The translations under genes were made by a program, and so were the position numbers. The notes under the pieces were generated by a model. The model searched no databases, had not been told where the DNA came from, and worked only from the letters and a program-made list of their open reading frames with translations. From NCBI RefSeq assembly GCF_963675165.1, contig NC_087388.1, forward strand, positions 4,903,047 through 4,967,046: a stretch of DNA of 64,000 bases. Reading direction: 5' to 3'. Of the stretch, positions 44,332 through 55,355 are shown in pieces; positions within the stretch are counted from its first letter, which is position 1; every line of letters begins with the position of its first letter. Source of the DNA: Halichondria panicea (Eukaryota; Porifera; Demospongiae; Suberitida; Halichondriidae).

Positions 44332-46155
44332 TAGTCTGTTTTAGAATGGCGAAGGTCAAGTTTTTTGAAACGGTTCACTCACCCTCTCCCTCCCCCCCAC
44401 ACACCTCACACGCACACAGTGAGATTTGAGATGGATAACTGCAACAAGCTCAAGAACATGTGCAGTAAAGAGATTGGTTGCAAGAAGAAGGACAAGGAAC
44501 CTGATGGAGACACTGCCCGAGGACTTTAGCCAGAAACTGGTCTCTCAGTAAGCTCATAGGATTAGTACTGTACATTAGTGATGATGGAATTAGTAGAGTT
44601 GTTACTTTTGCTTGAGCTTAATTACCCTGAGAAGCACAAAAACGTGAAGATCTTAACTCAAAGAAAATAATAGGCTAGTTCTATCTATGCCTGACACAGC
44701 CATTTTGTAATGATGATGTAACCGGTGGAGATCCCACGTATAGGCGCAATAGTCAAATAGTTGAGAGTGGCATTGAATTAAATGAATCAGTTTTGACAAA
44801 AATGCATGGCTTGGAAGTGTGGGTAAGTGCTGGCTGACCACGTGTGCCTTCTGAAAAAGCTTTTTCTAAGCTTCCAGAAAATCGCAAATCATTGAAAATG
44901 GTCTATCCAAACACAACTAATGCCTGTTTGAAGATACTACAAATGCACTAGACGTTATACTATGTTTGTGGCGTCCTTTCCATACATGCCAGCTACCTCA
45001 GTGTTGCGTATGTTTCTCAGTGATGCTATAGCAACCCTCCACCCTCTTTAGACAGGCCACTTATTATGTCTGTCTAATTTTTGTGGAGGAACAGTTATGT
45101 TTTTAGCTCTGTGTAAAATTGAGAGCTATGATAAAGCAAAATTCCTTGCTGCTTTATCTGGAAAGGCCTATTTGCTACGATTTAGCAATCAAAAATTATT
45201 TACATTGTCGCTCATAATTATTTTAGGAGTAATACTTTTTTGTACTGTGTTTTGCACGTGAAAAACCTCTGTGAATGAATAATGATTGCGTTCTGGCAAG
45301 GATCGTGATGTCATACAAGTACCATGCAGTATTATTAAAGTTTGCAAAGCGATTAAAATTCGCTATATATAGTTTGATGCTCGCAAAACATTTTAGTAAT
45401 ATCGTCTATGTTTAGCTTTTGATATGGAATGTTAAAATTCCTTGAAGCCGTTCATCCCCCTTCCCCTTTCCCCACACACATACAGTGAGATTTCAGACGG
45501 ATAACAGCAACAAGCTCAAGAACATGACTGTGCAGTAAAGAGATTGGTTGCAAGAAGAAGAACGGCCATTGTGTTCTGTGTGTCCCTGAGTGCATACGAC
45601 CTCATGCTGACCGAGGACAAAGAGATGATGTGTGAGCTGTGGGAGGAATGTTAGGGTGCATGTTTGGCTAATGAGTTAATGGTTACTATCTCCCACTCAC
45701 CGTGTGTACACATTTGGGGCAGAGTTTTAATGAAATTCACAGAGTCAGTGTGTATCGTGTGTGTCTTTCTTAATGGTTACTATATCTCCCACTCACCGTG
45801 TGTACACATTTTTTAGATAATACTCGCAGCTGTATGCAAGCTCCTGTATCTATGGCTTGTCATATTATTCAAGTTATTGTATAGCCATGCAGTTTTATAG
45901 CTGTAGGCTTCCTTATGCACTAATCCACCAAGGCCTACATTCCATTTGTTGTTGTATAATTATAGTCCTAATCAGGATTTTTAGCTACATTTTTTGTATA
46001 GGGAGAGGAAATGACGACGGCCATAAGCCATTGAAAAATTGAGGAGAGAAAATTTGTGCTTACCACTATTAGCCTAGTTCTTAACTGTTTTTACTGCATT
46101 GTACACCTTCACCTCGCCTGAAAGGCAGACAAGCTACTCTCAAGTGTGTGTACAC

Positions 46156-46784
46156 TATGAGAGGTGAATAGTGCCAAAAGAAAATGAATTTGCTGTGTTA
46201 GGAGGCGGCGGTGTTTACTTGGTGGCGGCGGCTTAACCTCGAGGGTGGCGGCAGGTGTCAGTTGTTGGTGGCGGCGAGTGTCAGTTGGTGACGGCAATGT
46301 GGTTGGTGGCGGCGGCTTAGCCTCGAAAATGTAAAGGCCAACCACTTGACCTTAGCTAATAGAGAAACAGAGGGTTGCTCCTGTGCTAGCTAGCCTCGAG
46401 ACCATGAGCAGCCTGATATCAGGTCAGCACTAGAGCAACTGTCTGGACTGGTCTTGATCACTCCACAATCCCTCCCAGACACTAAAAACAAGCTTGAGAA
46501 GTAGTTTGCCAAGATAAAAGGTCAAGTGGTCCATATTCACATCCACATTAATATATTTGAGGCTAAGCCGCCTCCACCAAGTAAACACCCGCCGTAACCT
46601 CGAGGTTAAGCCGCCGCCACTAGATAGAGTCTCTACACTCTCATGCCGCCACCAAAAAACACCAGCCGCCACCATAGATAGAAGAAGGAAACAGCCTCCG
46701 CCACATTCGAGGTTAAGCCGCCGCCAGCAAGTAAACACCCGCCTCCTAAAAACATCCTCCTTTTGGCACTACTCACCCCTCATA
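46156..46784. mobile_element. 629-bp foldback with GGC/GCC-rich arms, 6-bp target duplication
   Basis: Ends TATGAGAGGTGAATAGTGCC and its near reverse complement, flanked by GTACAC at 46150-46155 and 46785-46790. Arms carry repeated GGCGGCGGCTTAACCTCGAG-like units (left, to 46335) and their complements (right, from 46558), a strong local base-composition anomaly in AT-rich DNA. Confidence 0.75.
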
Positions 46785-47110
46785 GTACACAGCCTGTTAT
46801 GTATAATCTCCTGTCTGAACTTTTGAACTGTACGATGTGCTAGATCAAAATTGATGTAAGAGGCTTTTTCTCAACTAATTTGACTGATACAGTCATGTAG
46901 AATTCAATGACATAGCTATATTTTTATGTAGATCTCTAATTATTCCTTCACTGTTAAAACACCACACTTTGTTGTGACATCAGGGGGAATCCCAGGGTGC
47001 CCTATATGTATGAAACCCTAACCTGACCTCCTCTCTCACATGCAGGTCCTATATTATAATACTTACGATGACTGCTCAGAAGTGAGGCACCGCCAAAAAG
47101 CCAAGAAAGA

Positions 47111-48110
47111 AATATACTCTCACTTTACATGCATGCGCTACAGACACAATTCGTGTTTGATACAGTCACAATAGTGTATGTTATAACAGGAGTACTGATG
47201 TTGGTTTCATTAGCCAGTCAACGAAGTTGGCAGCCTAGCTAGAAACAACTCAGCTGGGAACAAGGCTAGGTTCATGCATGGTGCTATGGAATGAGGGATG
47301 AATTCATGGGTGCAGGTTGAATTGTATATCCTTTACTCAGTAGTGACGTTTTACCCTCGGGCCTACGACAGTGTATGGACTCAGTTGACATGCATAGGAA
47401 TAATACATGGAATGAGGGATGAAACAAATTTAATTAGTATCAGTTATATACAAGAGCAATCTATTTTATATATGATCTATAGTGCTTTTGGAATCAAACT
47501 TACTAGTTTACTTTTAATGGATTTTTTATGCATCACATGTGCTTATAGTTGGGCGGAGCCATATAATTATGCTGCTGTGTTGGGGCATGTTGAGGGCATG
47601 CGTGGGTGTCTGTACAAGGTTAACAACTATGTGTCACATTATTCCTTGTACCATGATGTGCTATGATACTGAAACACAAATGCCATGTGCCCTCCAGGGG
47701 CGTTCATTCATTATTATTAGCACAGTATAACAAGCACTGCATGGCAACGCCTTAAATTGCGCGAGAGAGCTATTTACTTTTCCAATGCATGCTTAATATT
47801 TATTGTTATGAGTGCTATATATATACTTATAATTATGATGCATGTAGCATTAATATACCGTAAAAGGTATACCTATAATCTTAGCTCCATGCAAATAGCT
47901 CTCTTTATTGTGCTTCATATCATATTATCGTCTTTGTACCTATATAATTATACACATGCATGGTGCTATATATATTTATATGTAGCACTTTGCATACTCA
48001 ATATAGACTCAATGCATGCATGTATTGCATTGCTTCATGGACCATTTGTGTGCACTTATGCAGTGTAACCTGAGCTGGCACACTATAGCTGTGTGGCTAA
48101 ATGCATGTAA
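47111..48110. other. Intergenic DNA, no gene seen
   Basis: AT-rich. Several frames of up to 122 codons (for example 47298-47666) have no splice context, no family pattern and random-looking composition; not called. Confidence 0.45.
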
Positions 48111-48385
48111 GGCCACTCCAAGTGATACTCTGGTTTCTGGTCCACCGCCCGCATCAGATTTTATTCTTGGATTTCTATCTCATTATTGGATTTCTATCCC
48201 ATTATTTCTACTACGCATGCGCATAATGGTCCATGTGGTACAAAATAGTGTGATAATGATATTCATTTGCAAAATAATGAAATTCATAAGGTGAAATTGA
48301 TAATGACATAATGAGAAAAGCCGCCCGCCCGCATGCAATTAGAAAAACTTCAGGACCAGAAACCAGAGTGTCACTTGGAGTGGCC
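48111..48385. mobile_element. 275-bp Tourist/Harbinger-like MITE upstream of the six-cysteine precursor gene
   Basis: GGCCACTCCAAGTGATACTC at the left and its reverse complement (one mismatch) at the right; inverted ends about 33 bp. Flanked by TAA at 48108-48110 and 48386-48388. A TWA target and GGCC-type ends are features of PIF/Harbinger elements (family knowledge). It ends 32 bp before the TATA box of the next gene. Confidence 0.8.
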
Positions 48386-48416
48386 TAATCTAATCTACTA
48401 GTACTGGAGCCATAAT

Positions 48417-48425
48417 TATATAAAG
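48417..48425 (+). promoter_or_regulatory. TATA box of the six-cysteine precursor gene
   Basis: TATATAAAG 91 bp before the start codon. Confidence 0.6.
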
Positions 48426-48515
48426 TTTATTGCCCACTATAATCTACGTATACTCGAGTATTTTAAGCGTATTATGCTACAAGTCTGTAGACCTTAACAA
48501 AGAATTAATTTCACG

Positions 48516-49061
48516 ATGAAGACTCTTATGCTGCTCATGTCAATGGTCCTGATAGGACTTGCAAGTGCTGCTCCTCATTATGGAGAAGCAGTGCTGAAGA
48601 ACGTCATCTCAAAATTGGCTGAGAAAATTGAGGAAGCTAAAAAACAACAAATTACTGAGCAAATGGAAGAAGCTATGGATGAGCAATATCCGGACTATGC
48701 GGTAGAAGAAGCTGAGGAACAAGACGACAATGATAAAGCTATTGCTCTTATGAAGTTTATTGGACAGCTAAGGGAAGATAAAAAGCTTGCAAAGGTTGAC
48801 GAAGATGATCAGATGGAAGAAGCTATGGATGAGCAATATCCCGACTATGGGGTGGAAAAAGCTGAGGAACAAGAAGACAACAAAGAAACTGACCAGTCTG
48901 ATAAAGCTATTGCTCTTATGAAGTTCATTGGACAGCTAAGGGAAGCTAAAGAGCTTGCCGAAGAGGAGAGTTGCACGTGTTTTGAGTCCCCCTGTCCTAC
49001 TAACATATGTCTCGACCCATGGTTGTCAAGCTTTTGTAATCCGATTTCTTGTACCGTTTAG
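48516..49061 (+). CDS. Secreted precursor of a six-cysteine peptide, 181 aa
   Basis: Single exon. Residues 1-18 are a clear signal peptide (MKTLMLLMSMVLIGLASA, cleavage before APHYG). Residues 19-149 are a charged, Glu-rich propeptide with two tandem units beginning MEEAMDEQYPDY at residues 50 and 100 (48663 and 48813); the second has a few extra residues. The last 30 residues hold all six cysteines (153, 155, 160, 165, 174, 179; spacing C-x-C-x4-C-x4-C-x8-C-x4-C), which would fit three disulfides. Signal, acidic propeptide and short Cys-rich C-terminus is the layout of many disulfide-rich secreted peptides, including antimicrobial and venom-type ones, but I recognise no family and claim no activity. 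The gene has its own TATA box and an ATTAAA at 49131-49136. It may be taxon-restricted. Confidence 0.82.
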   Translation: MKTLMLLMSMVLIGLASAAPHYGEAVLKNVISKLAEKIEEAKKQQITEQMEEAMDEQYPDYAVEEAEEQDDNDKAIALMKFIGQLREDKKLAKVDEDDQMEEAMDEQYPDYGVEKAEEQEDNKETDQSDKAIALMKFIGQLREAKELAEEESCTCFESPCPTNICLDPWLSSFCNPISCTV

Positions 49062-49130
49062 TGCATGGAGGTTGGTTAGTAATGAACAACTGTATTGTAG
49101 CTATATAGCTACATTGATTACTGAAAAATC

Positions 49131-49136
49131 ATTAAA
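49131..49136 (+). terminator. Variant poly(A) signal ATTAAA
   Basis: 70 bp after the stop codon of the six-cysteine precursor gene, followed by T/G-rich DNA. Confidence 0.45.
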
Positions 49137-49199
49137 TTTGACCGCATTGTTTGTAAAGGATCTATATATATCCACTTTCCATGCATGCATGAAGTAGCA

Positions 49200-49795
49200 T
49201 TTTTGACTGTTAAATAACATTGTCTCTATTATAATAATTTTGTTTCTCAATAATAACATCAACCCCAAGGTTTTAAAAGCGTGTGCGGATGTCTACTAGA
49301 GTAAGGCATCTATAATTATTCAGACACAATGCTACACTCATTCTAAGGAAACAAGCAGTGATAAAAATTTTTCTTTTGCACCATCTGATCAAGCATGTGT
49401 TACTATGAATGTATGCAAAAAAAGAATTGATAAAAATATCAATTACTAAGTCTTCAAGAGCTGAAAATGTGCTATAGTGTCTGATAAACGGTGAGAACAT
49501 GTAGACAACAAAATCAATCATAAGACACAACCTACCGTTTATTCTGTAGGGGGATATGCTGAGAGTCACATAGTAATTATGTAAGGACAATAACTAAACC
49601 CCCAAAGTTAAGTTGGAGTTGCAAAACGCTTGTATGTCCATGCAGCAATTATTTCTGCTGAGTCACTCGCGTATCAGAGGAGGTTGGACACGTGTCATAA
49701 TGTTTTACCATAGATGATACAGTACTAGTTTAAAAAGTTTATTCTTCGCCGCTGCTGGCCTGGGGAATATTGCCCTCAGAGCAGGCTAGGTTTAT
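49200..49795. other. Intergenic DNA, no gene seen
   Basis: The 105-codon complement frame at 49273-49590 is not supported. AGAGGAGGTTGGACACG at about 49676 also occurs at 54014, so the right part is shared repeat. Confidence 0.4.
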
Positions 49796-49799
49796 GTCC

Positions 49800-50430
49800 A
49801 TGTTGTCTTTGATTGGGTGGTTCTTTGAGGATCGACTTCCCCTAATACACATTTATTTACTGCACTTCTCAGGATAGCAAAGGAGAGTTTGCATCTTAGC
49901 CAGCCCATTAGTATGCTGTATTGCATTTCTTTTTTTTTGAGCTAGCTTATCTGCAAGTCTTTTGTGAAAGTCTGTGCTTCTCTACCCATGCCTCCGGAGG
50001 TTGACATCACCAGCGGGGTGAACACACCATGGTTCGATTTCTAGAATTCTTTGGCCATAAGTTCGTTTTTTCTCGTCTTCATGCCTTTTATAGACTGCAG
50101 AGAGCCTTCTCGATCTGTTGCTTGGAGCGTTTGGGTGGAACACTCTTACGTCGAAAAAAGTGTCCTGTCCTGCGATCCAGAAGCTTCTTGCACGTATATC
50201 GAGTCTTGCACCGCCATTTATCTTTGTTGAGGCTAAGCGGAAGGATTCACCTGTGAGTGGTTGAAGGTGAGGTTCTGTGGCCACGTTTGGGCATACTTCG
50301 GTGAGCAATTGTGCCGTCATGTCTCTGATTTCATTGTGGCGTAAGGTGAGGTATCCTCCCATGGGGCAGGTCATTTCATGATCTATTTCAAACGCTTTAC
50401 GCGAGTGATTCAGCAGAAATAATAGCCTAT
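49800..50430 (-). pseudogene. 3' end of a non-LTR retrotransposon: restriction-like endonuclease region, frameshifted
   Basis: The complement reads PMGGYLTLRHNEIRDMTAQL after a cysteine (a CCHC-like CP.GG...RHN pattern), then GARLDIRARSFW, DTFFDVRVFHPNAPSNR and KKRTYGQRILEIE. The D...DVRV spacing is that of the restriction-like endonuclease that ends R2/CRE-type elements (family knowledge). A one-base insertion near 50035 shifts the frame; downstream it resumes as FTPLVMSTSGGMGREAQTFT and, after another shift near 49945, MGWLRCKLSFAILRSAV. Only the C-terminal part is present: the left boundary at 50430 is the edge of the segmental duplication. A dead 5'-truncated fragment, usual for such elements. 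Confidence 0.65.
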
Positions 50431-50747
50431 GCATTGAAATGTTGGTCCATCCAAACACAAGTTATGGCAGTTATGTCTGTTTGAAAATACTACAAATGTA
50501 CTATTATAATACTATGATCCTGCATCCTTTCCATACATGCCAGCTACTCTAGTGTTGCGTATGTTTCTCAGTGATGCTATAGCAACCCTCACCCTCTTTA
50601 GACAAGCACTCATGCCTGTCCAACATAATTAATTTTTGTGGAGGGAACAGCTATGTTGTAGCTCTGTGTTATTGGAGCATAATTCCAACGATTTAATGCC
50701 CAGAAAATTGTCCTTATCGATTTAAAATTAACATAATCTGTTTTGGA

Positions 50748-51029
50748 ATGGCGAAGGTCAAGTTTTTTGAAACGGTTCACTCACCCTCTCCCTCCCCCCC
50801 ACACACATACAGTGAGATTTCAGATGGATATAACTGTAACAAGCTCAAGAACGTGTGCAGTAAAGAGAACAAGGAACCTGATGGAGACACTGAGACACTG
50901 CCCGGGGCTTTAGCCAGAAACTGGTCTCTCAGTAAGCTCGTGGAAAACGTGAAGATCTTAACTCAAAGAAATATATGCCTGACACATTTTCGTGTCTTTC
51001 GCAGCCGTTTTGTAATAATGATGATGTAA
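50748..51029 (+). CDS. Duplicated small cysteine-bearing frame, 93 aa (doubtful)
   Basis: Starts MAKVKFFETVHSPSPSPP and runs into CNKLKNVCSKENKEPDGDTE. The copy at 44346 keeps the same first residues but stops at 44427 because of small changes. CACACACATACAG before the cysteine part could also be a splice acceptor, making MAKVKFFETV a separate exon. No signal peptide. Preservation in only one of two copies argues against strong selection. Confidence 0.25.
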   Translation: MAKVKFFETVHSPSPSPPHTYSEISDGYNCNKLKNVCSKENKEPDGDTETLPGALARNWSLSKLVENVKILTQRNICLTHFRVFRSRFVIMMM

Positions 51030-51811
51030 CCGGTGGAGATTCCACGTATAAGTGCAATAGTCAATAGTTGAGAGTGGCATTGAAATAAATGAATCAGTTT
51101 TGACAAAAATGCATGGCTTGGAAGTGTGGATAAGTGCTGGCTGACCACGTGTGCCTTCTGAAAGAGCTTTTTCTAAGCTTTCAGAAAATCGCAAATCATT
51201 GAAAATGGTCTATCCAAACACAACTAATGGCTGTTTGAAGATGTTATAAATGCACTAGACGTTATATTATGTTAGTGGCGTCCTTTCCATACATACCAGC
51301 TACCTCAGTGTTGCGTATGTTTCTCAGTGATGCTATAGCAACCCTCCACCCTCTTTAGACAGGCCCCTCATTATGTCTGTCTAACTTATAACTAATTTTT
51401 GTGGAGGAACAGTTATGTTTTTAGCTCTGTATAAAATTGAGAGCTATCAGTAATAGGCCTTTCCAGATAAAGCAAAATTCCTTGCTGCGTTATCTGGAAA
51501 GGCCTATTTGCTACGATTTAGCAATCAGAAATTGTTTACATTGTTGCTCATAATAATTTTAGGAGTAATGCTTTTTCGTACTGTGTTTTGCACATGAAAA
51601 ACCTCTGTGAATGAATAATGATTGCGTTCTGGCAAGGATCGTGATGTCATCCATGTACCTGTATATAATTATACTTATTATGCAAAGCGATCAATTTCGC
51701 ATATAGTTTGATGCTTGCAAAACATTTTAGTAATATAGTCCTTTGATTTGGAATGTCAAAATTCATTGAAGCCGTTTATAATTCCCCTTCCCCCTTCCCC
51801 ACACACATACA

Positions 51812-51994
51812 GTGAGATTTCAGACGGATAACTGCAACAAGCTCAAGAACATGTGCATTAAAGAGATTGGTCGCAAGAAGAAGAACGGCCATTGTGTTCT
51901 GTGTGTCCCTGAGTGCATACGACCTCATGCTGGCCGAGGACAAAGAGATGATGTGTGGGCTGTGGGAGGAATGTTAGGGTGCATGTTTGGCTAA
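51812..51994 (+). CDS. Duplicated cysteine-rich exon-like frame, 60 aa (doubtful)
   Basis: Reads TDNCNKLKNMCIKEIG, then NGHCVLCVPECIRPHAGRGQ and GGMLGCMFG to a stop. The matching place in copy 1 (about 45488-45680) is nearly the same but has a two-base change in the spacing (AACATGACTGTGCAG) that breaks the frame. Preceded by CACACACATACAG, a good acceptor, so it may be the last exon of a small Cys-rich protein. The same NCNKLKN start also opens the frames near 44440 and 50840, giving four related copies. Confidence 0.3.
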   Translation: MRFQTDNCNKLKNMCIKEIGRKKKNGHCVLCVPECIRPHAGRGQRDDVWAVGGMLGCMFG

Positions 51995-52610
51995 TGAGTT
52001 AATGGTTACTATATCTCCCACTCACCGTGTGTACACATTTGGGGCTGAGTTTTAATGAAATTCACAGAGTCAGTGTGTATCGATCGATCGTGTGTTTTTT
52101 CTTTAATGGTTGCTATCTCGCACTCACCGTGTGTATTATTTTTAGATAGTGCTTGCAGCTGTATATACAAGCTCCTGTATCTAGGGCTCGTCATGTTATT
52201 CAAGTTATTGTATAGCCAAGGCTTGTTACTGCAGCTTAGCTAGGCTTCCTTATGCACTAATCCACCAAGGCCTACACATTCCATTTGTTGTTGTATAATT
52301 ATAGTCCTGTCAGGATTTTTAGCAACATTTTTTGTAGAGAGAGAAAATGACGACGGTCGTCATTCTGTGTAACGAAATGCTTTTAGAGGCCAATCCACAA
52401 AGTATAAGTGCCTCGAACATTTCGAGCTATACTGTATTCCTTCACTGTAAAACACCACAATTTGGTGTGACATCAGGGGAAATCCCAGGGTGCCCTATAT
52501 GTATGAAACCCTAACCTGACCTCCTCTCTCACATGCAGGTCCTATATTATAATACTTACGATGACTGCTCAGAAGTGAGGCACCGCCAAAAAGCCAAGAA
52601 AAGCTCACTT

Positions 52611-53125
52611 CATGCACATGTGCTACAGACACAAAACAATAGATTTGTGTTTGATGTAGTCACAATAGTTTACGTAACAGGAGTATACTGATTTTGGTTT
52701 TCATTACCCAATCAATTACAATTTGGGTATACCTCTGTTTTGTTTAATTTGTGAATTAGTCTGTTGATTATTTTATTAAATGTAGGAAATTTTCAGTTCG
52801 TACATTATATGCAACAGGTATACCTATATACAGGTTAACACAATCAGCCTGTGTGTATAAAGTGTGTAACTGCATGCATGACACAACAGTAATTATCAGT
52901 ATAGCATCTGTGAAAGATTCTCATAACATTAACATGCTCTCCCTGGTTAGGTTGATCCCAGGCCGAGTTTTTGCTTTATAAATGTTTGCACATGCAATTT
53001 AGCAATAAATTGTGGTGGTGCATGTTGTTGTGTAGAGTGCATATAATTATGTGCGTGTGTGTAATTTCTAGGAAACATTCATTTAGTGACTTATACACCC
53101 TATATTGAAGGCAATGACTGTTTAT
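52611..53125. other. Intergenic DNA, no gene seen
   Basis: AT-rich. At 52957 GATCCCAGGCCGAGTTTT is a fragment of the hairpin family best seen at 63531-63623. Confidence 0.45.
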
Positions 53126-53690
53126 ATCCGACTAGAAAAACATTTGCAATGTGAAAAATTGCTAGGATTGACCAGGGGAACCACAAAAAAGCGTGGGAAC
53201 AAGAAATCAGACGAGAGCATAACTCCAATCCGTTACAACGTCAATCACATGTACTGGTAGTTTTCCCATGTTTTCCATGTTCCAATAATTATATCACGTA
53301 CTGGTGGGGTGATGACCAATCCCTATACATGTATATTTATTATACATCCATTTTGGAATGTGCGGGCACATAATCATGATGATTTGTGATGAATTGATGT
53401 TCCTAATACATGCAGTGTTGATCATGAGCACAGGTACACACAGTCTATCCATGCGTAGTAACATGCATGGACCGTACTGGTAACCTGCATGGAATGATGT
53501 GGTGGATGGAAGCTGATAGATGGATCTGGAACACAGTCTATTATTTAATATACTATGTATTGTACATGTTTATGACGTTGTAACGGATTGGAGTTATGCT
53601 CTCGTCTGATTTCTTGTTCCCACGCTTTTTTGTGGTTCCCCTGGTCAATCCTAGCAATTTTTCACATTGCAAATGTTTTTCTAGTCGGAT
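53126..53690. mobile_element. 565-bp foldback element, ATCCGACTAG family
   Basis: Ends ATCCGACTAGAAAAACATTT and reverse complement; arms about 125 bp reaching CCAATCCGTTACAACGTCA. It is the left part of the inverted duplication partner of 31360-32716. Confidence 0.75.
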
Positions 53691-54635
53691 TCCCTTTCTT
53701 TTTCAGTACAGTTTACGTATCATGACATGCATAAGTGGAACGTCAAGAGGCAGTACAGAAGTTCAAGAAGAGAAGACAAGACTAATCAGATATCTTCTCG
53801 AATATCTCTGGACTAATAATTATAGTAATGAGTAATAATTATTGCTTGATATGTTGAATTTGCGAATCAGTATTAAATGACAGCCATTTTAAGAGCATGA
53901 TATCTAGCCAGTGCATATAGCATGCCTGTCAGAGAAAGGGAGCTAGAGCTGAACAGTGTGAAGAAAAGCAACATGCACCTCAGGCTGGAAATGCACTGCT
54001 GCACTGTTTTAGGCCAGAGGAGGTTGGACACGATCACGTGCACCACTTTTTTTGCTGAGCTGGCACAAAAATTGACAAATGAGTTCTATGTAAACTTTTA
54101 GCTGGTGTTGCACGGTCATTAGAGACTGAAGGCAAACTTTATGTGCCTCGCTGGCTTCTTTTGAAAAGAGATCTCTATTATCTATGCTATTATTAATTGG
54201 CAATAATATTGCTGAGTCATTAAAGATGGCGGAATTGTCTAGGTATAAGAGAAATAGAGACTGAGAGGTCATCTGCCTCGTGGAAGCAATCGCAAATCTG
54301 AAGAAGCGCTTTGTAATCCAGGTTGCAGTCGTTTGGAAACCCTGTGCAGAATGTCCTGGAGATGGCTGTACTTGGAGCAAATGCTGGGCAAGAAACTTAC
54401 TTACTCACTTACTTACTTAGTCAGTCAGACAAAGAGCGGTGAAAGGTCGAAATAGTGCAATTTTTAAAATGACAATATTCATTCATTAAAATGTTCATGG
54501 ATTATGAAATGAGAGATACAAAGAGAGAAAAGGCTAAATAAACTATCTGTCTAGCCAGTTCCTTGATGTGGCCTTTCCCTGCAGAGATAGAACAGTTTGA
54601 ACATGAGTCAAAATAATTGAAATCTTGCTAAACAC
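53691..54635. repeat. Right arm of the inverted segmental duplication
   Basis: Continues the reverse-complement match to 31430-32230, ending in GCTAAACAC where the 720-bp MULE-like element is inserted; the match resumes at 55365. Confidence 0.8.
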
Positions 54636-55355
54636 TAGACTGGAAACCACGCCCCTTTCTTTAGGGAAAGAGACTGGCCAGGTGACTATCAACGACTTGT
54701 CCCAACGGAATGCTTGGAATGTAGTGTGTGCATGAATGCGTGGGAGATATCTAAACCACAACATTGCACACTAAGCTATTATATGTGAGTATTAATATTT
54801 TTAGCTGTACAGTTGCAGTATAAATTTTATGTCTACTTAGCTAGCTGTTTGGATATAAGTTGTCTATCAGTACTTCTCCAATGAAGCAATTCTAAAGTTG
54901 CTATAACCTGGCTGGCTACAAGGCCACTGCAAAAATAACAGACAGAAGTAGCAGAGATGCAGAGATATATTTGTCTCTCTGCCAACTGGTTTATGGAAAG
55001 TCCCTTTGCTGGCCCTATTGCCAGCAACATTTGAGTTTCTATTACAGCGGTGTCATTGCCACAGACAGGACAAGAACTAGGTACATCCAGGTGACAGCTA
55101 GCTCCAGACTTGGACATAGTTTTGCAGCAGTTGACTTGTGATTGAAATAGGTGGCTGAGCTAGCTAGCTTGCTAGAGTACTGTACAGACTACTGTATGTA
55201 TGTACTTAGCTACAGTAGATCTAAACCGCAACACTGGTGACCACACCCTTTTCCCTGAACCACTTCCGCAAAATTCAGTACGCAATGAAGACAAGTCGTT
55301 GATAGTCACCTGGCCAGTCTCTTTCCCTAAAGAAAGGGGCGTGGTTTCCAGTCTA
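54636..55355. mobile_element. 720-bp MULE-like element, 66-bp inverted ends, 9-bp target duplication
   Basis: Starts TAGACTGGAAACCACGCCCC; inverted ends 54636-54701 and 55290-55355 are essentially perfect. Flanked by GCTAAACAC at 54627-54635 and 55356-55364. A 9-bp target duplication with long inverted ends is characteristic of Mutator-like elements (family knowledge). The uninterrupted target survives at 31429-31437 (complement). Confidence 0.88.
54833..55117 (-). CDS. 94-aa frame with two CXXC motifs carried inside the MULE-like element
   Basis: Complement ATG at 55117; starts MSKSGASCHLDVPSSCPVCG, later VCYFCSGLVASQVIA, ending KQLAK before a TAG. CPVC and CYFC could bind one zinc ion. It is too short for a transposase. 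It may be a captured piece of a host gene, as in Pack-MULEs, or a relic of the element's own zinc-finger region. No initiation or expression signal can be shown. Confidence 0.35.
   Translation of the reverse strand: MSKSGASCHLDVPSSCPVCGNDTAVIETQMLLAIGPAKGLSINQLAERQIYLCISATSVCYFCSGLVASQVIATLELLHWRSTDRQLISKQLAK

Larger units (their letters stand above)
43790..47110. repeat. Segmental duplication, copy 1 (partner 50425-52610)
   Basis: Two related subunits start near 43795 and 44845 (TTTCTCAGTGATGCTATAGC is a shared landmark), and both recur in the partner at about 50430 and 51150. The right part, 46925-47105, matches 52435-52602. Relative to the partner this copy has gained the MITE at 44098-44331 and the GCC-rich foldback at 46156-46784. 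Confidence 0.85.
50425..52610. repeat. Segmental duplication, copy 2 (partner 43790-47110)
   Basis: Carries the same two subunits as copy 1, without the two insertions noted there. It preserves the empty site (TA at 50734-50735) for the MITE at 44098-44331. Contains the cysteine-rich frames described at 50748 and 51812. Confidence 0.85.

Noticed and set aside
47298-47666. 122-codon plus-strand frame
   Set aside because: Random-looking composition, no splice context, no family pattern; another frame overlaps it.
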